Shown one piece after another: positions 51,860-63,604 of a DNA stretch of 64,000 nucleotides. The stretch spans positions 1,984,001-2,048,000 of the forward strand of contig JAGKQI010000096.1 in assembly GCA_018806915.1 (NCBI GenBank), written 5' to 3'. The stretch comes from Phytophthora colocasiae (taxonomy: Eukaryota; Oomycota; Peronosporomycetes; Peronosporales; Peronosporaceae). The position numbers and the translations under genes were made by a program. Within the stretch, counting starts at the first letter, position 1. Every line of letters begins with the position of its first letter. The notes under the pieces were generated by a model. It worked only from the letters and a program-made list of their open reading frames with translations. It was not told the origin of the DNA and did no database searches.

Positions 51860-52380
51860 GACTACGACGGATCGCCGTCAGATCGGGATCGCTCGATCGG
51901 GATCGCGATCGAGGGTTAGGTGAGATCAAGATCGGTGATTGGGAAGTCAGCTGTGTAGCCAGACGTCAGGTAGTCGTAAGATAGCAGCTGAGGATGGGAC
52001 TTGTAGGCATAGGAATAACCATAAACAGAATCGAATTTGCTCTGGACCTCACAAGTGCCTTCACTCAAGACTGGAACAGGGAACTACATTGGCCCACCGG
52101 CATCAAGAAGGTAAGGAGAAGAGAGCTAGCATAGAGGTTATAACTAGATAATATATTGGCCAGTTTTACCCTATCTAGTGATCTATCCTGTAAGTGCTTA
52201 TTACGTATCGGAAGGAATTGGCTGCTTGGCTGGACGATCCCGTCGACTCTCAACCCATCAAGCCCCCGCTATAGGAAGCAGCATCGTAAAGGAAGTGATC
52301 AGATCCCCAATATTGGACCTTTGGAAGACCTGGATCGAAGACCAGGCGACAGGATCCATCGATGAGCGACTCTTTCGGCC
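51860..52380 (+). repeat. Dispersed repeat, copy A (LTR-element-derived, unoccupied site)
   Basis: This segment is repeated in reverse orientation at 58859-59278 plus 63605-64000, with the second copy split by hAT element 2. Shared text includes a GATCG-rich left part, cctcacaag..., cagttttaccctatctag and ggacctttggaagacctggatcgaag. It resembles the LTR-leader-gag start of a retrotransposon (IPNIGPLEDLDRRPGDRI), but neither LTR ends nor pol are visible. Confidence 0.7.
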
Positions 52381-52430
52381 GAGTTGAGTGAGTCATCGCC
52401 ATAGTAGCTTTCTATTGGACCAAAATAGAG

Positions 52431-53720
52431 ATGGCGATCTTCCATCAGTCTAAAAGAAGCACGCGAAGAAGCAGGATTCCAGTACGCAACACGAAGCTAA
52501 CGGTGAAGCAAAAACTCGCCATTCTAATCGAGTCTGAGACCCACTCAGTTCGGGGAACAGCACGCCGACACAAGATAGACCCCAGTCAAATTCGACAGTG
52601 GAAGCGTAACAGGTCGAAACTGGAGGCAGCCGTGAAGCGAAATCCGCGCGCTAGGTCGCTGAACCCAGGCTGAGTCCGATCGACACCGCAACTGGAAGAA
52701 GAAGTAGCAAGCTGGATTGGACAGCGTCGTGATATGGAGGCTGCAGTATCTACAAATCAAGTCATTGCGAAAGCCATCTCAATTGACCGGACGTTAACCG
52801 CAGCGCAATGTGGAGTTGGGTTTATCCTTTCCTTCAATAGCATCGATTAAGCATTCGGCGTAGAACACGAGTGGGGCAAAAGCTCAGTGGGCATTTGCAG
52901 CTCATTCACCGTGAATTTGTTGAGACCGTTAACGAGCGGTTTAAGGCTGGAGGTTCGCTGGAAGGTTTAGCACAAAACCTTAAGTGAATATGGATGAAAC
53001 TGAGGTGTTTTTTTAGATGACAGCCGATACCACGATCAATGAGACCAACGCAATTACTGTATCAATTCGTGGTAGTGGATCAAACTCATGAACGCTTACC
53101 GCGTATGTTTCGTGTGCCGAGAACAGCACAAAAATTCCCTTGTTTTTGGTCTTCAAAGGAAAACCAGGTGCCATCATCGAGAAGAACTTCGACAAGCTGC
53201 AACATATGGAGTTTTCGGTTGCTGCCATGAAAAAGGCTGGATGGACGAGCGTGGGTGTCAACTACGGCTAGAAAAAGTTTGGAAGCCATACGTTCACACC
53301 CCACGTCTTTCCTTATGCTTGGTGAATTTAAATGCCACACACAATACTGCTTCACTAGATCATTAAATGACGTTGGGACGGACGTTGAGATTATCCCAGG
53401 TGGCTATACGTGCGTCCTTTAGCCATGCGATCTCAGGATTAATAAACCGTTAAAAGACAAGCCGCTCTCTCTCTCTATAACGACTGGACAGTGGACAAAA
53501 TAGGCAACTTAGCTGTCGATGAAGCCGTTCCAGTACCAAATCGAGAGGATAATGTGCCATGTATGGTGGAGGCCAGGGCATCGATAGCAGAAAGCACCAT
53601 TCGAGATACATTTCGCTCAATCGGACACGGGGATAATGTCGAAGAACGACCCGACCTTGAACCTCCAAGTTCGGGAAGCACAGCACACGAAATCCACGAA
53701 GATGGCGAGGACAACTAGAG
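52431..53720 (+). pseudogene. Pogo/Tigger-like (CENP-B type) transposase relic
   Basis: An 80-codon N-terminal part contains a helix-turn-helix (TVKQKLAILIESETHSVRG, ARRHKIDPSQIRQWKRNR). After many stops and shifts the DDE domain is recognisable: NMDETEVFF, TKIPLFLVFKGKPGAII and KKAGWTSVGVNYG, and near 53555 ARASIAESTIRDTFRSIG. It corresponds to pogo-family elements of the Tc1/mariner superfamily. Inactive. Confidence 0.65.
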
Positions 53721-54653
53721 CTAGAGGCTTGGTTATTAGAGCTATGATCTAAAATGTTCTTCCACATTGGTTAGCACCAAGCAGCCTCTGTTACGCTCAG
53801 AGCGCCGCCTCTTTTGGGAGTTGTCAGACGTTCGCAGGTCTTCTACGACGGTGGCTATCTTGTTCACGTAACTGACACGAAGGCGTAGTGCCTTGGTAGA
53901 AAGCCCACGTGGCATTCTTGAGACCCTGAGCGCAGCACTTGAACAACGATTTCTAGGTCTCCATTAAGTTACCTTTCTTCGACGCACGCTACCTCCTCTC
54001 TCAAGACGATAACATCGTCAATCTTAAGGTGCTGACCGCAGGTCTCGTGCACCTCCCGGGACAGGCGATTTAGTTTCTTTTTCTTAAAAACCACCCACCC
54101 GCAATCCTTGAAACCACCCGCTACGAGTTGGCCCACACATTGCCACCATATGCATCACTAAAAACATGAATGGGACGGCAATAAGATGGATAAGACGGAT
54201 ATGAAACGCCACTTGTTTGCTTTTGAGCCACATACACATAATTAGCGAAGAAACTGAAAAGGCTCCGATGCATTCAGTGTTCATTATCGATTTTCCTTGT
54301 TTCTGCAAAGGGGGCGACGGGCCGAAGCACTGTAAATGTTCGCACACAAACCCCGCAGTACTTCAATACATTGCATGCAGTCGTTGGTGCGCGCATGGTA
54401 TGGTATAGGGGGGCTGTTGAGCCATGGCATTCTGCAACGTTCGGTCTGGGAAATCTGCAATGATTGATCGGCATATCCCCACCTGCTGTACGGAGCAAAA
54501 CCACTACTGTGAAACCTCGATAAGTCGGGTAGTAAGTCAATCCAAACTCAGTAAACGTATATTCCCTTAAGTCGTCCTATCAAATCATTCTTACCCTATA
54601 AGTAAACAAAGTCGTCGCTGCGGCTGCTGTTAACATCTTCATCCTCATCTTCG
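53721..54653. other. Non-coding stretch
   Basis: About 930 bases with short open frames only. The part 53,760-54,060 has coding-like text without an intact frame and could be more transposon debris. Nothing identifiable. Confidence 0.35.
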
Positions 54654-55306
54654 TCATCGCAAAAGATTTTCAAGGTGTAAGTAGCGCTCCAAATCTTCAT
54701 CGCTGACGTTCTTGGCATTGAAAAAGATGTGCACCAGCTTTTCTACACGGTGTGGAGCGAGGCGGTTGCGAAGCTTCAAGTGGATGAAGGCATGTGCCGA
54801 AAAATTCGCTCCGATGCTGCGCTGGAAGGAGCACATCGAAACACCTGCAATGCAAGTTTTTGTAGCAGTGGAAATTGGGACAAACCGCACCAGAATTCAA
54901 AGATGGGAAGCTTGCCATCACGGAGAAGGATCCACTGCCTTGAAGTAGAGTTCTTGAGCTCTCGTAAGTAGCGGTTGAAGGATGCCAGTTCCAACATCAC
55001 CGCATCCTCGTCATCCGTGCCAGCCCACTGACAGAGAGAATTCTCGACGTCGCCACGTCGTTTGACTTCCAACTTCACGCCTTCGTACCGTGGGTCTAGG
55101 AGATAGGCCAAGACATGAGTCTCGCCGTACACGAATTCGAGATGCTTCTCAATCAGAGCCTTGACTACCTTCGTGTCATTAGCTGTTAGCCCGGCCTCGT
55201 CAATGCACGTAGGTAGTTCACAGAACCCGTGATAAACCTCGGAGAGTGGAGTCTCATTCCGCTCGAACCGCTTGAGTATCTTCCCAATGGGCTTAAGAAC
55301 AGCCAC
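54654..55306 (-). pseudogene. hAT transposase C-terminal relic
   Basis: The minus strand has IGKILKRFERNETPLSEVYH, VLAYLLDPRYEGVKL and the dimerisation segment CAPSSAASERIF, then shifts frame into AFIHLKLRNRLAPHRVEKL and VHIFFNAKN. This is the 3' third of a hAT transposase unrelated in detail to the two complete elements. No ends found; 55,307-55,704 holds nothing I can identify. Confidence 0.65.
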
Positions 55307-55704
55307 GGCCTTCTTAACCCCCCAATACTCACGCCAATTTCGGTTCGATGTAAAGGCGCAAACATGTTGTATAATACTACATGTTAAAGCCAGTCTACAC
55401 TTGAAATTTGTATGCTCCCTCTAAGTGCGAAGCCTTTTTATAGAATTTTGAACCGGATCGAGGACAACGGACAGTGCGTTCACACGACTTTATCCAAGCA
55501 TGTAGTCAAAGACGGCAGCGGTGGGAGCCGATCAGAGAACATGTTGTATATACGCCGAGTTGGATATGGACTTTTTACTGGATCTGTACATTCTGTGGGA
55601 GATTGCCATGCATAAGTTAGACGTGTGGTTTAACTTGCAAGTCAGTATGTAGATGAAATGCAAGGCATGGATTGTTCTTAGCCTGTTAGCTAGCTAGAGA
55701 CGAG

Positions 55705-58516
55705 CTACTCAGACTCGTCTTCCTCCTCCACCTCCCCGTCTTCCTCCTCCTCACTGGCGCTTGGACGCTGGCGCTTCTTCCCCAGCCCACGCATCTGGAT
55801 GTCGCGGCCGATGAGTGGTCGCGGCCGCTCAGTTCCATTGTTCCACTTGGAGTGCCAGATCTGAAAGCAAGTCAACGCGTTCCCTGGGTAGTGTTTTGGG
55901 CGCACTCGGTCGCACAGGTAGATGCTGCAAGTACGTACGCCACACATTAGATGTAAAACATGATACAGCAAACTCACAACCTTACCGGGCGTCATCCTTG
56001 CTGCAGGCCTCACAGTAGAATCGGCTTGAGCACCTCTCCTTCTTGCTGCGCTTTCGTAAGGAGCAAACCTTGCATTGGTGCTGGGGGCGCTTTCTACCTT
56101 TCTTCTTCTCCCCATTGGCCGTGACAACAACCTTATCCCAATCAGGGAACACTGTAAGCTTGTGCTCACTGGAGATAGGGCGCGGCTCCGTAGACGGCGT
56201 CGGCGGTGCTGGTGACATGGTCTGTGAGCAAGAACGTATCGGTTATATTTTTCATCATGCAACAATGACTAACAAACGTACCACATCAACGAAATCGCGA
56301 GCAGTCAGCTCCAGCAGCTGCGCTTGCAGCATCCTCATGAACTTAGCGTGGTCTGCCGGTCCCTCGTTACGCAGCTTGCGGGCCTCTCTGAAGACTATGT
56401 ATGCGTTCACGATGGCCATGTCAACCAGGCCCAGAAACACCGTTTTGTAGTATTTGCGAAACACAACTGACAGCTGAACAGAATAGCGCTGGAGGCGCAG
56501 TTGATCATGAATGTCGACCCCACCCATCCAGCGCTGGTAATCGCGCATCACGGATGGGCAGGGCACGATCACCTTTTTACCGCCAGGTAAACGACGCTCT
56601 ACATATATTTGACATCACATACAAAACACAAGATATTAGCGCATGAAACTCGACCCGCCACGGCTGCCAACGTACCGCAAGTTTTCTGCTGGATGCTTCC
56701 CCCGGTAGCAAGCAAATTGACAGGCTTGCGATCCCACCAGAGCAGCGCCTTGAGCGCAGGAACAGCCTTCGCTACAGCAATAGTCGTCGAGCCTCGAGCG
56801 ACTCCCCGTGGGCGTGTCTTCGCCTTCGTTGTCACCTCCTTCGGAAACCCAGCTCTGTTGGGCTGTATCGTGCCAATGCTGTACACGTTACGACTCAGCA
56901 GCTGCAGTGCTAGCTGCACGGACGTATAGAACCTATCTGTCACCACCGCATGGTAAACACCGTCTACAGGAGGGGGCAGCACCTCATGGAGGTTCCACAC
57001 GACGGCGGCTGGGCCCGAGTTTGGATCTGCTGAAAACTTGTGAGGGGAGGCGCCGCCAAGCTCATTGCTATGCTGGTCTTTTCCACAGAATACTTCAAGT
57101 CTACAAAACAGAACATACAACATGTTTGTTAGCCACCCCGACATCAAATACAACATGTTTCACTTAGCCAAAAAAAATCCCGCGAACCCCATCATGGGGC
57201 CGCGGGACTTCTTTTTGGTATGCCACATGCAACGCACAGATATACAAGGCACACAATGCAAACAAACACTCATGCAACCGTACCGAACGCAGTATGAAGT
57301 CTCGGCGCAGCACGTCATGAACATCTTCGTTCCCCACTTGTGGGGTTTGTCCTTGAGGTATTGGCGCGTCACGTTGTGCCGGCTGCGTGACGGGATCACA
57401 GCCTCGTCAAACGAGAGCACAGCGGGCAGATGGTAGCCGGCTCGGAACGTCTCCTGCAACTTGTCAATCACCGGTCTCACCTTCCAAGCCCTGTCCGTCC
57501 CAGCACGCGGGTCTGTGTTGTTGGAGAAGTGAAGGTTCTGCATGATTCTCCCAAACCGAGCCTTGGACATGTAGCGACCGAACGTGCCACCAGGTACAGC
57601 ACCAGTTGTAGTCGTAGCCCAGTGATCCGCTAGCCGACGACTGTGCGGGCACAGCATACGCGCCACCAACAAGCCAATACAACGAACAATTTCGAACCCT
57701 TTGATCTCCTTGTGCTTCTTGGTCTCAGCATCCATGACCTCCTCACGTGAAACCTCTTTTCCAGCGTCTCGCTGCTTCTTGAACATTTTGTCCACGCGCC
57801 CGTTTAGGTGCTGGTGGTAGTACCTATTGCTTTCGTATGCGATCCGACTCCACAAGCTCCTGGGCATAAAAAAGAAAAACAGATCAAGTGGTGAGTCCGC
57901 TTTAGTGAGAACGTCTTCAACGGGCCCACGTTCGCCAGAATACAGGTTCGGATACGCCGCATCGTCTCGGTCAGTGTCAGATCCTACGTAGTCATATACG
58001 ACATGAACAATGTTAGAACTTGTGGTATATACAACATCATCACAAAACGATATTACCGAACTCCCAGCCATCCGTGCGCAACTTCCGAAGGGCCTTTGTG
58101 TCCTGTGACAGCACCGCCATCTCTGCCTTTGTCAGCGCTGGCCAATCACCCACTGTACCCGCCCAATCTCGAGGTAGCATCGCCGTGGCTGCTTTCAGTC
58201 TGCTGGCCGCCAATGCCTTGTACGCCTTCTTTTTTTCACGGGCAATAAGCGAAGATCCGTCCAAACGGTCGTCGTCACTTTCTTGGTCTCCACTCTCGCC
58301 CTCGACTTCATCACCTTCGTACTCGTCCTCATCTGGACTCTCAAGCACACCGTCACGGACTTCGACGTACCAACTTTCAGAGTCTGAGGAATCTCCCTCG
58401 ACCTCCGAGGTCATCCCGGTGTCTGCAAATGCTGACTCGACATGTACATCTTCAGCTGCATTAGCGGGTTCAGATTCTTGGTCTACGCAAATTGAAATGT
58501 CATCTTGCACGTCCAT
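55705..58516 (-). CDS. piggyBac-like transposase, six exons, apparently intact
   Basis: Exons 58057-58516, 57284-57983, 56676-57100, 56282-56598, 55986-56221 and 55705-55924 join exactly in frame to 785 aa, with donors GTAATA, GTACGG, GTACGT, GTACGT, GTAAGG. After an acidic N-terminus, the piggyBac fold shows LSFDEAVIP near residue 344 (first Asp), VVTDRFYTS near 441 (second Asp) and MGGVDIHDQL near 554 (third Asp), plus DKPHKWGTKMFM. The C-terminus has a cysteine-rich zinc module (CKVCSLRKRSKKERC, CEACSKDD) and an acidic tail. This matches DDE_Tnp_1_7. An additional upstream exon before the ATG is possible because an acceptor (GTCGCAG) lies at about 58530. No flanking TTAA-terminal repeats were found, so it is either a transposon with missed ends or a domesticated gene. 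Confidence 0.85.
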
Positions 58517-58858
58517 ATCTAATGCCCTGCGACAACATCAAATACAACATCAGGGAAAACCATTCATGTTGTATTATACAGCATCCCATCCTCTTCACGC
58601 ACCGAGCTGCACTGTGACTTGACCCTTCCGATAGATACACAGGGCTTGCATTACTTGCTGACACCGAGTCTCTGCATACACACCGAACTGTTAGACCCTG
58701 CACCAGCTAGGACAACAAGAATATACTTACCCCAACGACGAGATCGACTCCCTGTCATCATCCACTTGTGCTGGAATGTGCGGGCTTATGTGGTGGAGCG
58801 GATCTGGCCAAAATCTGGTTGAGGCCGATCGCGATCGCCACTTGCGCCCAGACACCGA
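58517..58858. other. 5' flank of the piggyBac-like gene
   Basis: Contains a CAAATACAACATC motif related to text found in several introns of the gene, and possible non-coding first exon sequence. No other gene supported. Confidence 0.35.
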
Positions 58859-59278
58859 CTAACGGAGGGGGTCCCCCGATGATCCGTGATCTTGCTGCGT
58901 GTAGTGTTCACCTTGTGTACCCGTCGGTAGGCGGGTTACGCTCTTCCAGGTAACTTCTGAAGATGTATTGGGACGAGAAGAATGTCTTGGGTGACGCAGG
59001 GGTGGTGAGGTAGCGTGGGAATACTTCACTCTACATCGGAGGGGTTGATCCGGGTCACAGGCGAGTTCTCGAGCCTTGATCCGGTCGCCTGGTCTTCGAT
59101 CCAGGTCTTCCAAAGGTCCAATGTTGGGGATCTGATCCCTTCCTTTACGATGCCTGCCGCTTCCTATAGCGGGTGTCTTGATGGGTTGAGAGTCGACGAG
59201 ATCGTCAGGCCAAGCAGCCAATTCCTTCCGATCCGTAGTTCGCACGTAAAGGATAGATCACTAGATAGTAGTGTTGTT
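58859..59278 (-). repeat. Dispersed repeat, copy B part 1
   Basis: Reverse-oriented copy of 52171-52380 and beyond, with an open frame (RKELAAWPDDLVDSQPIK, IPNIGPLEDLDRRPGDRI) better preserved than in copy A. It is interrupted at 59278 by hAT element 2 and resumes at 63605. Confidence 0.75.
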
Positions 59279-59431
59279 AAAATAGTTACCGGTAATTACC
59301 CTTGTTACCAGGGGAAATATTTACCCGCGGTAATTACCCGGTAATTACCCCGGTAAGTGTTTACTCGACATCGAAATCTTCGTGTAGAAGATTGCATTTT
59401 GACATTGCACTCAAGCGACTGGAGATTGACG

Positions 59432-61424
59432 ATGGGGGGGAAACGACATGACATTTGGGCCCATTTCCGCGTCATTAACCCTGCGGTGAAGGGGGAGAAG
59501 CAGCACCCTGACGTCCAATGTAAATACTGCGGCAAGCCCATCAGAAATGCTCAACGGAAGAAGAATCTTGCTGATCATCTTAGCAACCCCAAAAAGTGCG
59601 GCAATGCACCTCATGACATCGTCACGGCTTTCGGTACTCGATCTCCAGCGAATCCGCGCACACGACGTCAGCTATTCACTGGTGGTGGACGCTCCTTACT
59701 TGGTCAGACCTCGGAAAGTTTTGTTTCACAAGAGGAGCTCGAGTTAGATTTTGCTGAACTATTCTACGCTACTGGGATACCGTTCCGGATCGTAGAGGAC
59801 CCCGCCGTGAAGCGATTCTTTAGCAAAGCGTGCCCTTCGTTCCGGTTGCCATCGCGTCAGCGCATTGCTGGCCCCTTGCTTGAGGCAACGTACAAAAAGC
59901 GCAAGGTGGACGTCATTGAGCAGCTCAAGCAGCAGCAGTACTTGGCACTGTCAACAGACGGGTGGTCAGATGCAAATAACTCTAGCATCGTGAATTTTAT
60001 GCTAGTTTCACCAACGATGAAACCAGTTTTTTGGTCATCCGTTAACACGGGAGAAGAGGAGCATACAGGCGTGTACATTGCTGCCTGCATTGATGTGCCA
60101 TCGAGGAGGTGGAGACAGCTATTGGAAGAAAGAGAGCTATTTGCGCTGTCGTTACTGATAATGCAAGAAATATGAAGTCAGCGTGGAAGGAAGTGCAGAC
60201 CAAGAGGCCCTATGTCTACTGCAACGGATGTGCAGCGCATGCTTTCAATCTGCTAATGAAAGACGTCATGAAGATTAGCCGGCTTGCTGATGTACGCGAT
60301 GACTCCAAAAGTGTGGCAAAGTTCGTCCGCGCGAGACACGGACTGCTGGATCGTTTTCGGTCTCAGCAAACGGCCATTCTAAAAAAGGGTGAGAGGCGAA
60401 TAGCTCTATGTGTACCCATCCCGACACGATGGTACACTGTCGAGAAATGCATCCGCAGTGTTTCCAGAAATGAAAGTGTCATCCGCTCTACCTTTGCCGA
60501 CACACAACTTCTGAAACGCTACAACGCCAAAGCGCAAAGACCAGAAGCGGACCGTGTTGCAGCAATAGTTGCAGATGATGAACGTTGGGCTGAAGCAAAA
60601 CGGACACTGGATTTATTAACGCCAATCAACAAAAGCCTAGCCGTCTGCGAAAGTGACAACACTTACTTATCCTCCATCTACTCAGAGTTCGTCAACCTCA
60701 ATGAGAGTGCGGCATACAGTGTGCCTGTCGCCAAAGTCAGCATGGAAGACAAGGCCAAATACGCTGAGATTCAGCGTGAAATTCTGGACTTGATTGAAAG
60801 CCGCCGAGAATTCATTATGTCAAGTTCGATGCGCGTCGCGTACTTGCTGGACCAGACCACAGATATCACGAAGTTTTCTACTGCAAACGACCCAAGGGAA
60901 GAAGGTGATCTCGCCCTAGCCATGCGCGAACTCGTTGACATGGCGAAAGGTTCTGCAACTGACCCGGACACAGTGAAAAATATGAAGCCGCAGTTGAAGC
61001 CTGGACATGCCAACGGTTTACATGGGCAGAACAAGGAATTGCACCATCTACTATACCAATGGCGCCTTCTAGTTACTGGAAGATACACGGTCGCTCGGCG
61101 TTTCCGCTGCTGAAACCAGTTGCCGATATGATGTTTGCCATTCCAACGTCATCCGCGTCAAGCGAACGGTGTTGGAGCATTTACGAGTTTATCCACTCCA
61201 AGAGAAGAAATCGGCTACACGCATCGAAAGTAGAGAAACTCGTATTTATTTACTCGAACTTGGTCCTGCGAACGGATGAACCGATTCGAGATCACTTGGC
61301 TGATGACATGTATCCAGACGCACACGATGGTGATATGCACATGCTTGATGGAGACGATGAGGAAGACATGATAGCTGATGGCGAAAACGCCGATGGGAGT
61401 ACGATGTCGGATATTGACATGTAA
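59432..61424 (+). pseudogene. hAT transposase of element 2, two frame breaks
   Basis: The ATG at 59432 starts MGGKRHDIWAHF and a BED finger (CKYCGKPIRN...LADHLSNPKKC). The core reads YLALSTDGWSDANNSSIVNF with the first catalytic Asp. Near 60100 an 11-base excess (around gtgccatcgag) shifts the frame; it goes on as AICAVVTDNARNMKSAW (second Asp) and CNGCAAHAFNLLMKD, then PIPTRWYTVEKC. A further shift near 61060 leads to the hAT dimerisation domain PTSSASSERCWSIYEFIHSKRRNR and an acidic tail. As written it would not be translated whole. Confidence 0.85.
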
Positions 61425-61439
61425 GCAAGTAAATTGAAT

Positions 61440-61910
61440 AAATCTCTTTTTCGTTGACTGTGCCTTGTACTTCTTTTCGGTGGCCTTATTGCTAGCAACA
61501 GAAGAAGACTGTGTCAGGGTCTCTTCTGTTAAGTTCCCAAGCGCTGCCAATTCCACGAGGTCTATAATGCACTCACCTACTTCTTCGTCAGCACGCGATT
61601 CTTGTATTCACCCGTGATTTCTCGGACGCGAGACAGTTGCTGGTTGCCCACCATCAGGGAAACAATCACCACGTATATCTCCTTCAGCCTCTCACTGTTA
61701 TCAGCTCCCTGACTGGTCTCCTCCACTGTAAGTTCCTTTTCCTCCTGAAGTAGCATCGTACGTTCATAGTATGCAGCCAGCACCACTTCCAGCACACTGC
61801 TGTCGTCTTTATTGAGCTTCGAAGGCGACTCCAGCTCCAACAACTGAATGTGGAAATGTTTCGGGAAACCTCCAACTCGTAGTGCGAAATGGGCGTCTAC
61901 ACATTCCTTG
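61440..61910 (-). pseudogene. Captured exons of an unidentified gene
   Basis: The exon from about 61905 to 61577 reads KECVDAHFALRVGGFPKHF, LLELESPSKLNKDDSSVLEV, AAYYERTMLLQEEKEL and VSLMVGNQQLSRVREITGEY, in one frame from an AACTAG acceptor to a GTAGGT/GTGAGT donor. A second exon after about 61560 reads DLVELAALGNLTEETLTQS and KATEKKYKAQSTKKR and runs out at the transposase stop. It looks like ordinary conserved helical protein sequence; I do not recognise the family. Its 5' and 3' exons are missing. Confidence 0.5.
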
Positions 61911-61916
61911 CCTAGT

Positions 61917-63507
61917 TCAGTTTTCTCCTTCTAGTGCTCGGCCGGAAAACTTGCGAATCACTTGGAGTGTAGCTGGGGTGGCTTTCGGATCGGAATCGTC
62001 GAGACAAGTCGCGTTTTGACAAAGCGAATTGGACAGGTCACACTGTCCGAGGAATCCATTGCAGCAGAGTTGTCCCCCCTGGAACACCGAGAAGTGGGCG
62101 AGTGGAATGACAGGCGTGAGATCGGAAATAGTTCGCAGTAGCTTGCAGCCAGTCAACTCCAAGCGCTCAAGATTCGCGTGGCGGGTTAAAGGGGGAAGAC
62201 TTGTCACGCTGTAGAGTCGGGAATAAATGATGCTCCTTAGCAGAGGAGCTCCTTCAAGTGATGGCATTTTGATCATGCGACTTTGAATACCAAGCTGTAG
62301 GTATCTCAGCTCGATCATGTTGTTAAAGAGATCAGGAGCAAGATCACCGAGATTTTCACTTCCGACTTTCCCCTCAATTTGTCTATCAAATAAACGAAAC
62401 GTTTAGTATTCAAAAGTGTAGCGATGCAAGTCGTAAAGATATTGCAGTTTCCGGAACTCTTTTGTCCACACTGAAAGCTCTTGAGTCGCACAGTTGATCA
62501 AAGAGCTACAGTACACATGACGAATAATGAGGAAGTAGACAATGAATAACACTCACTCACTTTTTAACGCACAGTAAGTTGAGGTTGTGGCAACCTCGAA
62601 GTTTCTTCGGTAGTGTCGTGAGCTGTCGGTTCACAAGTCGCAGCGTCTCCAGTGTCCCCGCAGCTGTCAAAGCCTTCACAGTATCCGTGCTGTCGACTGG
62701 GTGTGTCCACTCATAATATGTCCTTGGTGCTGGATCTCCGTCTACCAGTGCTCGACAAGGGCAAAACTCTGCATCTCTCCACCGATAGGCAAAAACAACG
62801 CACTGCGGGTGTGAAGAGCAAACGTTTTGTGACGTTGTGATCGCTCGATGAGTAGCTAGAACGACCCCGATACTGTATGTGACGAAGAAAAGAGCAAGAA
62901 ATCGAGGAACAGGTTTCTGTGGGACACCACTTTTGTCCGTCGAGGAAGAGAAGGAGAAATACACTGGTTTGAGTTCGGTGGACCCTTTTCGAGGCACGGA
63001 GGCGGGGACAATATGCTTCTGCGTCTTGATCTCCAGCAAAACGTCGACTATTCGTTTGTAGCGGTAGCTGAAGGCGAGATTCATCCCAATCCGAAGGAAC
63101 AAATCCGTGTAGTCGAGAATCCGGAGGGAGTCGAAAGAAGCGCGAAAGAGAGCGATCTCCGCTGGGTTGGCGAACATCCGAGCTCTCCGCTCGAACGTTC
63201 CTACGGGTAGAAGCTCCATGTTGATGGCGAAAACCGCGCGATCGTAGTGAAAATTATGTGAACAAAAACTCAGAACTGTGAGCGGGTAGATGATGGTAGA
63301 ACCAAAATCGAAGAGCGAGTCCACGAGGATTTCAGCTAACGCCGTGAACTTGTTAAAGACGATGCCAACCACACACGAAAGCGTGAGTTGCGCCAGTGTA
63401 AGCTGTTTACGTGCTTGACGGACCGACGGCGCCGACTGCTGCGCCTCTAAGCCCAACGTGCGGGCATTGGTAATTTTTTGTCTTGTTATTGTCAGTTTTA
63501 AAATCAA
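61917..63507 (-). pseudogene. Captured TM-LRR protein fragment (Phytophthora family)
   Basis: 63507-62557 encodes membrane helices (LTLSCVVGIVFNKFTALAEI, RFLALFFVTYSIGVVLATH), then a cysteine motif (HPQCVVFAYRW, FCPCRALVDGD) and the LRR-start LETLRLVNRQLTTLPKKLRG. After a GTGAGT donor near 62570 the LRR part resumes with stops around 62400 and continues 62318-61917 (LRYLQLGIQS, LERLELTGCKLL, CCNGFLGQCDLSNSLC). This order is typical of large oomycete TM-LRR proteins of unknown function. The N-terminus is cut 97 bp from the transposon end, so only a fragment is present. Confidence 0.65.
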
Positions 63508-63604
63508 ACCCGAAATTACCCAAAGGTAATTACCTAGCGGTAATTACCGCGATTTACCCAGTTACCTAATTACCCGGTAATTACCGGGGTAAATACCAAC
63601 ACTA

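Larger units (their letters stand above)
59279..63604. mobile_element. hAT element 2 carrying captured host gene fragments
   Basis: Left end TAGTGTTGTTAAAATAGTT at 59279, right end the reverse complement of TAGTGTTGGTATTTACC at 63604; both subterminal regions are built of ggtaattaccgggtaattacc-type units. Perfect 8-bp duplication CTAGATAG at 59271-59278 and 63605-63612; the unoccupied site exists in copy A at 52171-52178. Inside: a + strand hAT transposase (59432-61424) and, on the - strand, fragments of two genes unrelated to transposition (61440-61910 and 61917-63507). Confidence 0.93.

Noticed and set aside
55813..58622. Plus-strand frames across the piggyBac-like gene
   Set aside because: Antisense of exons whose splice joins all fit the transposase.
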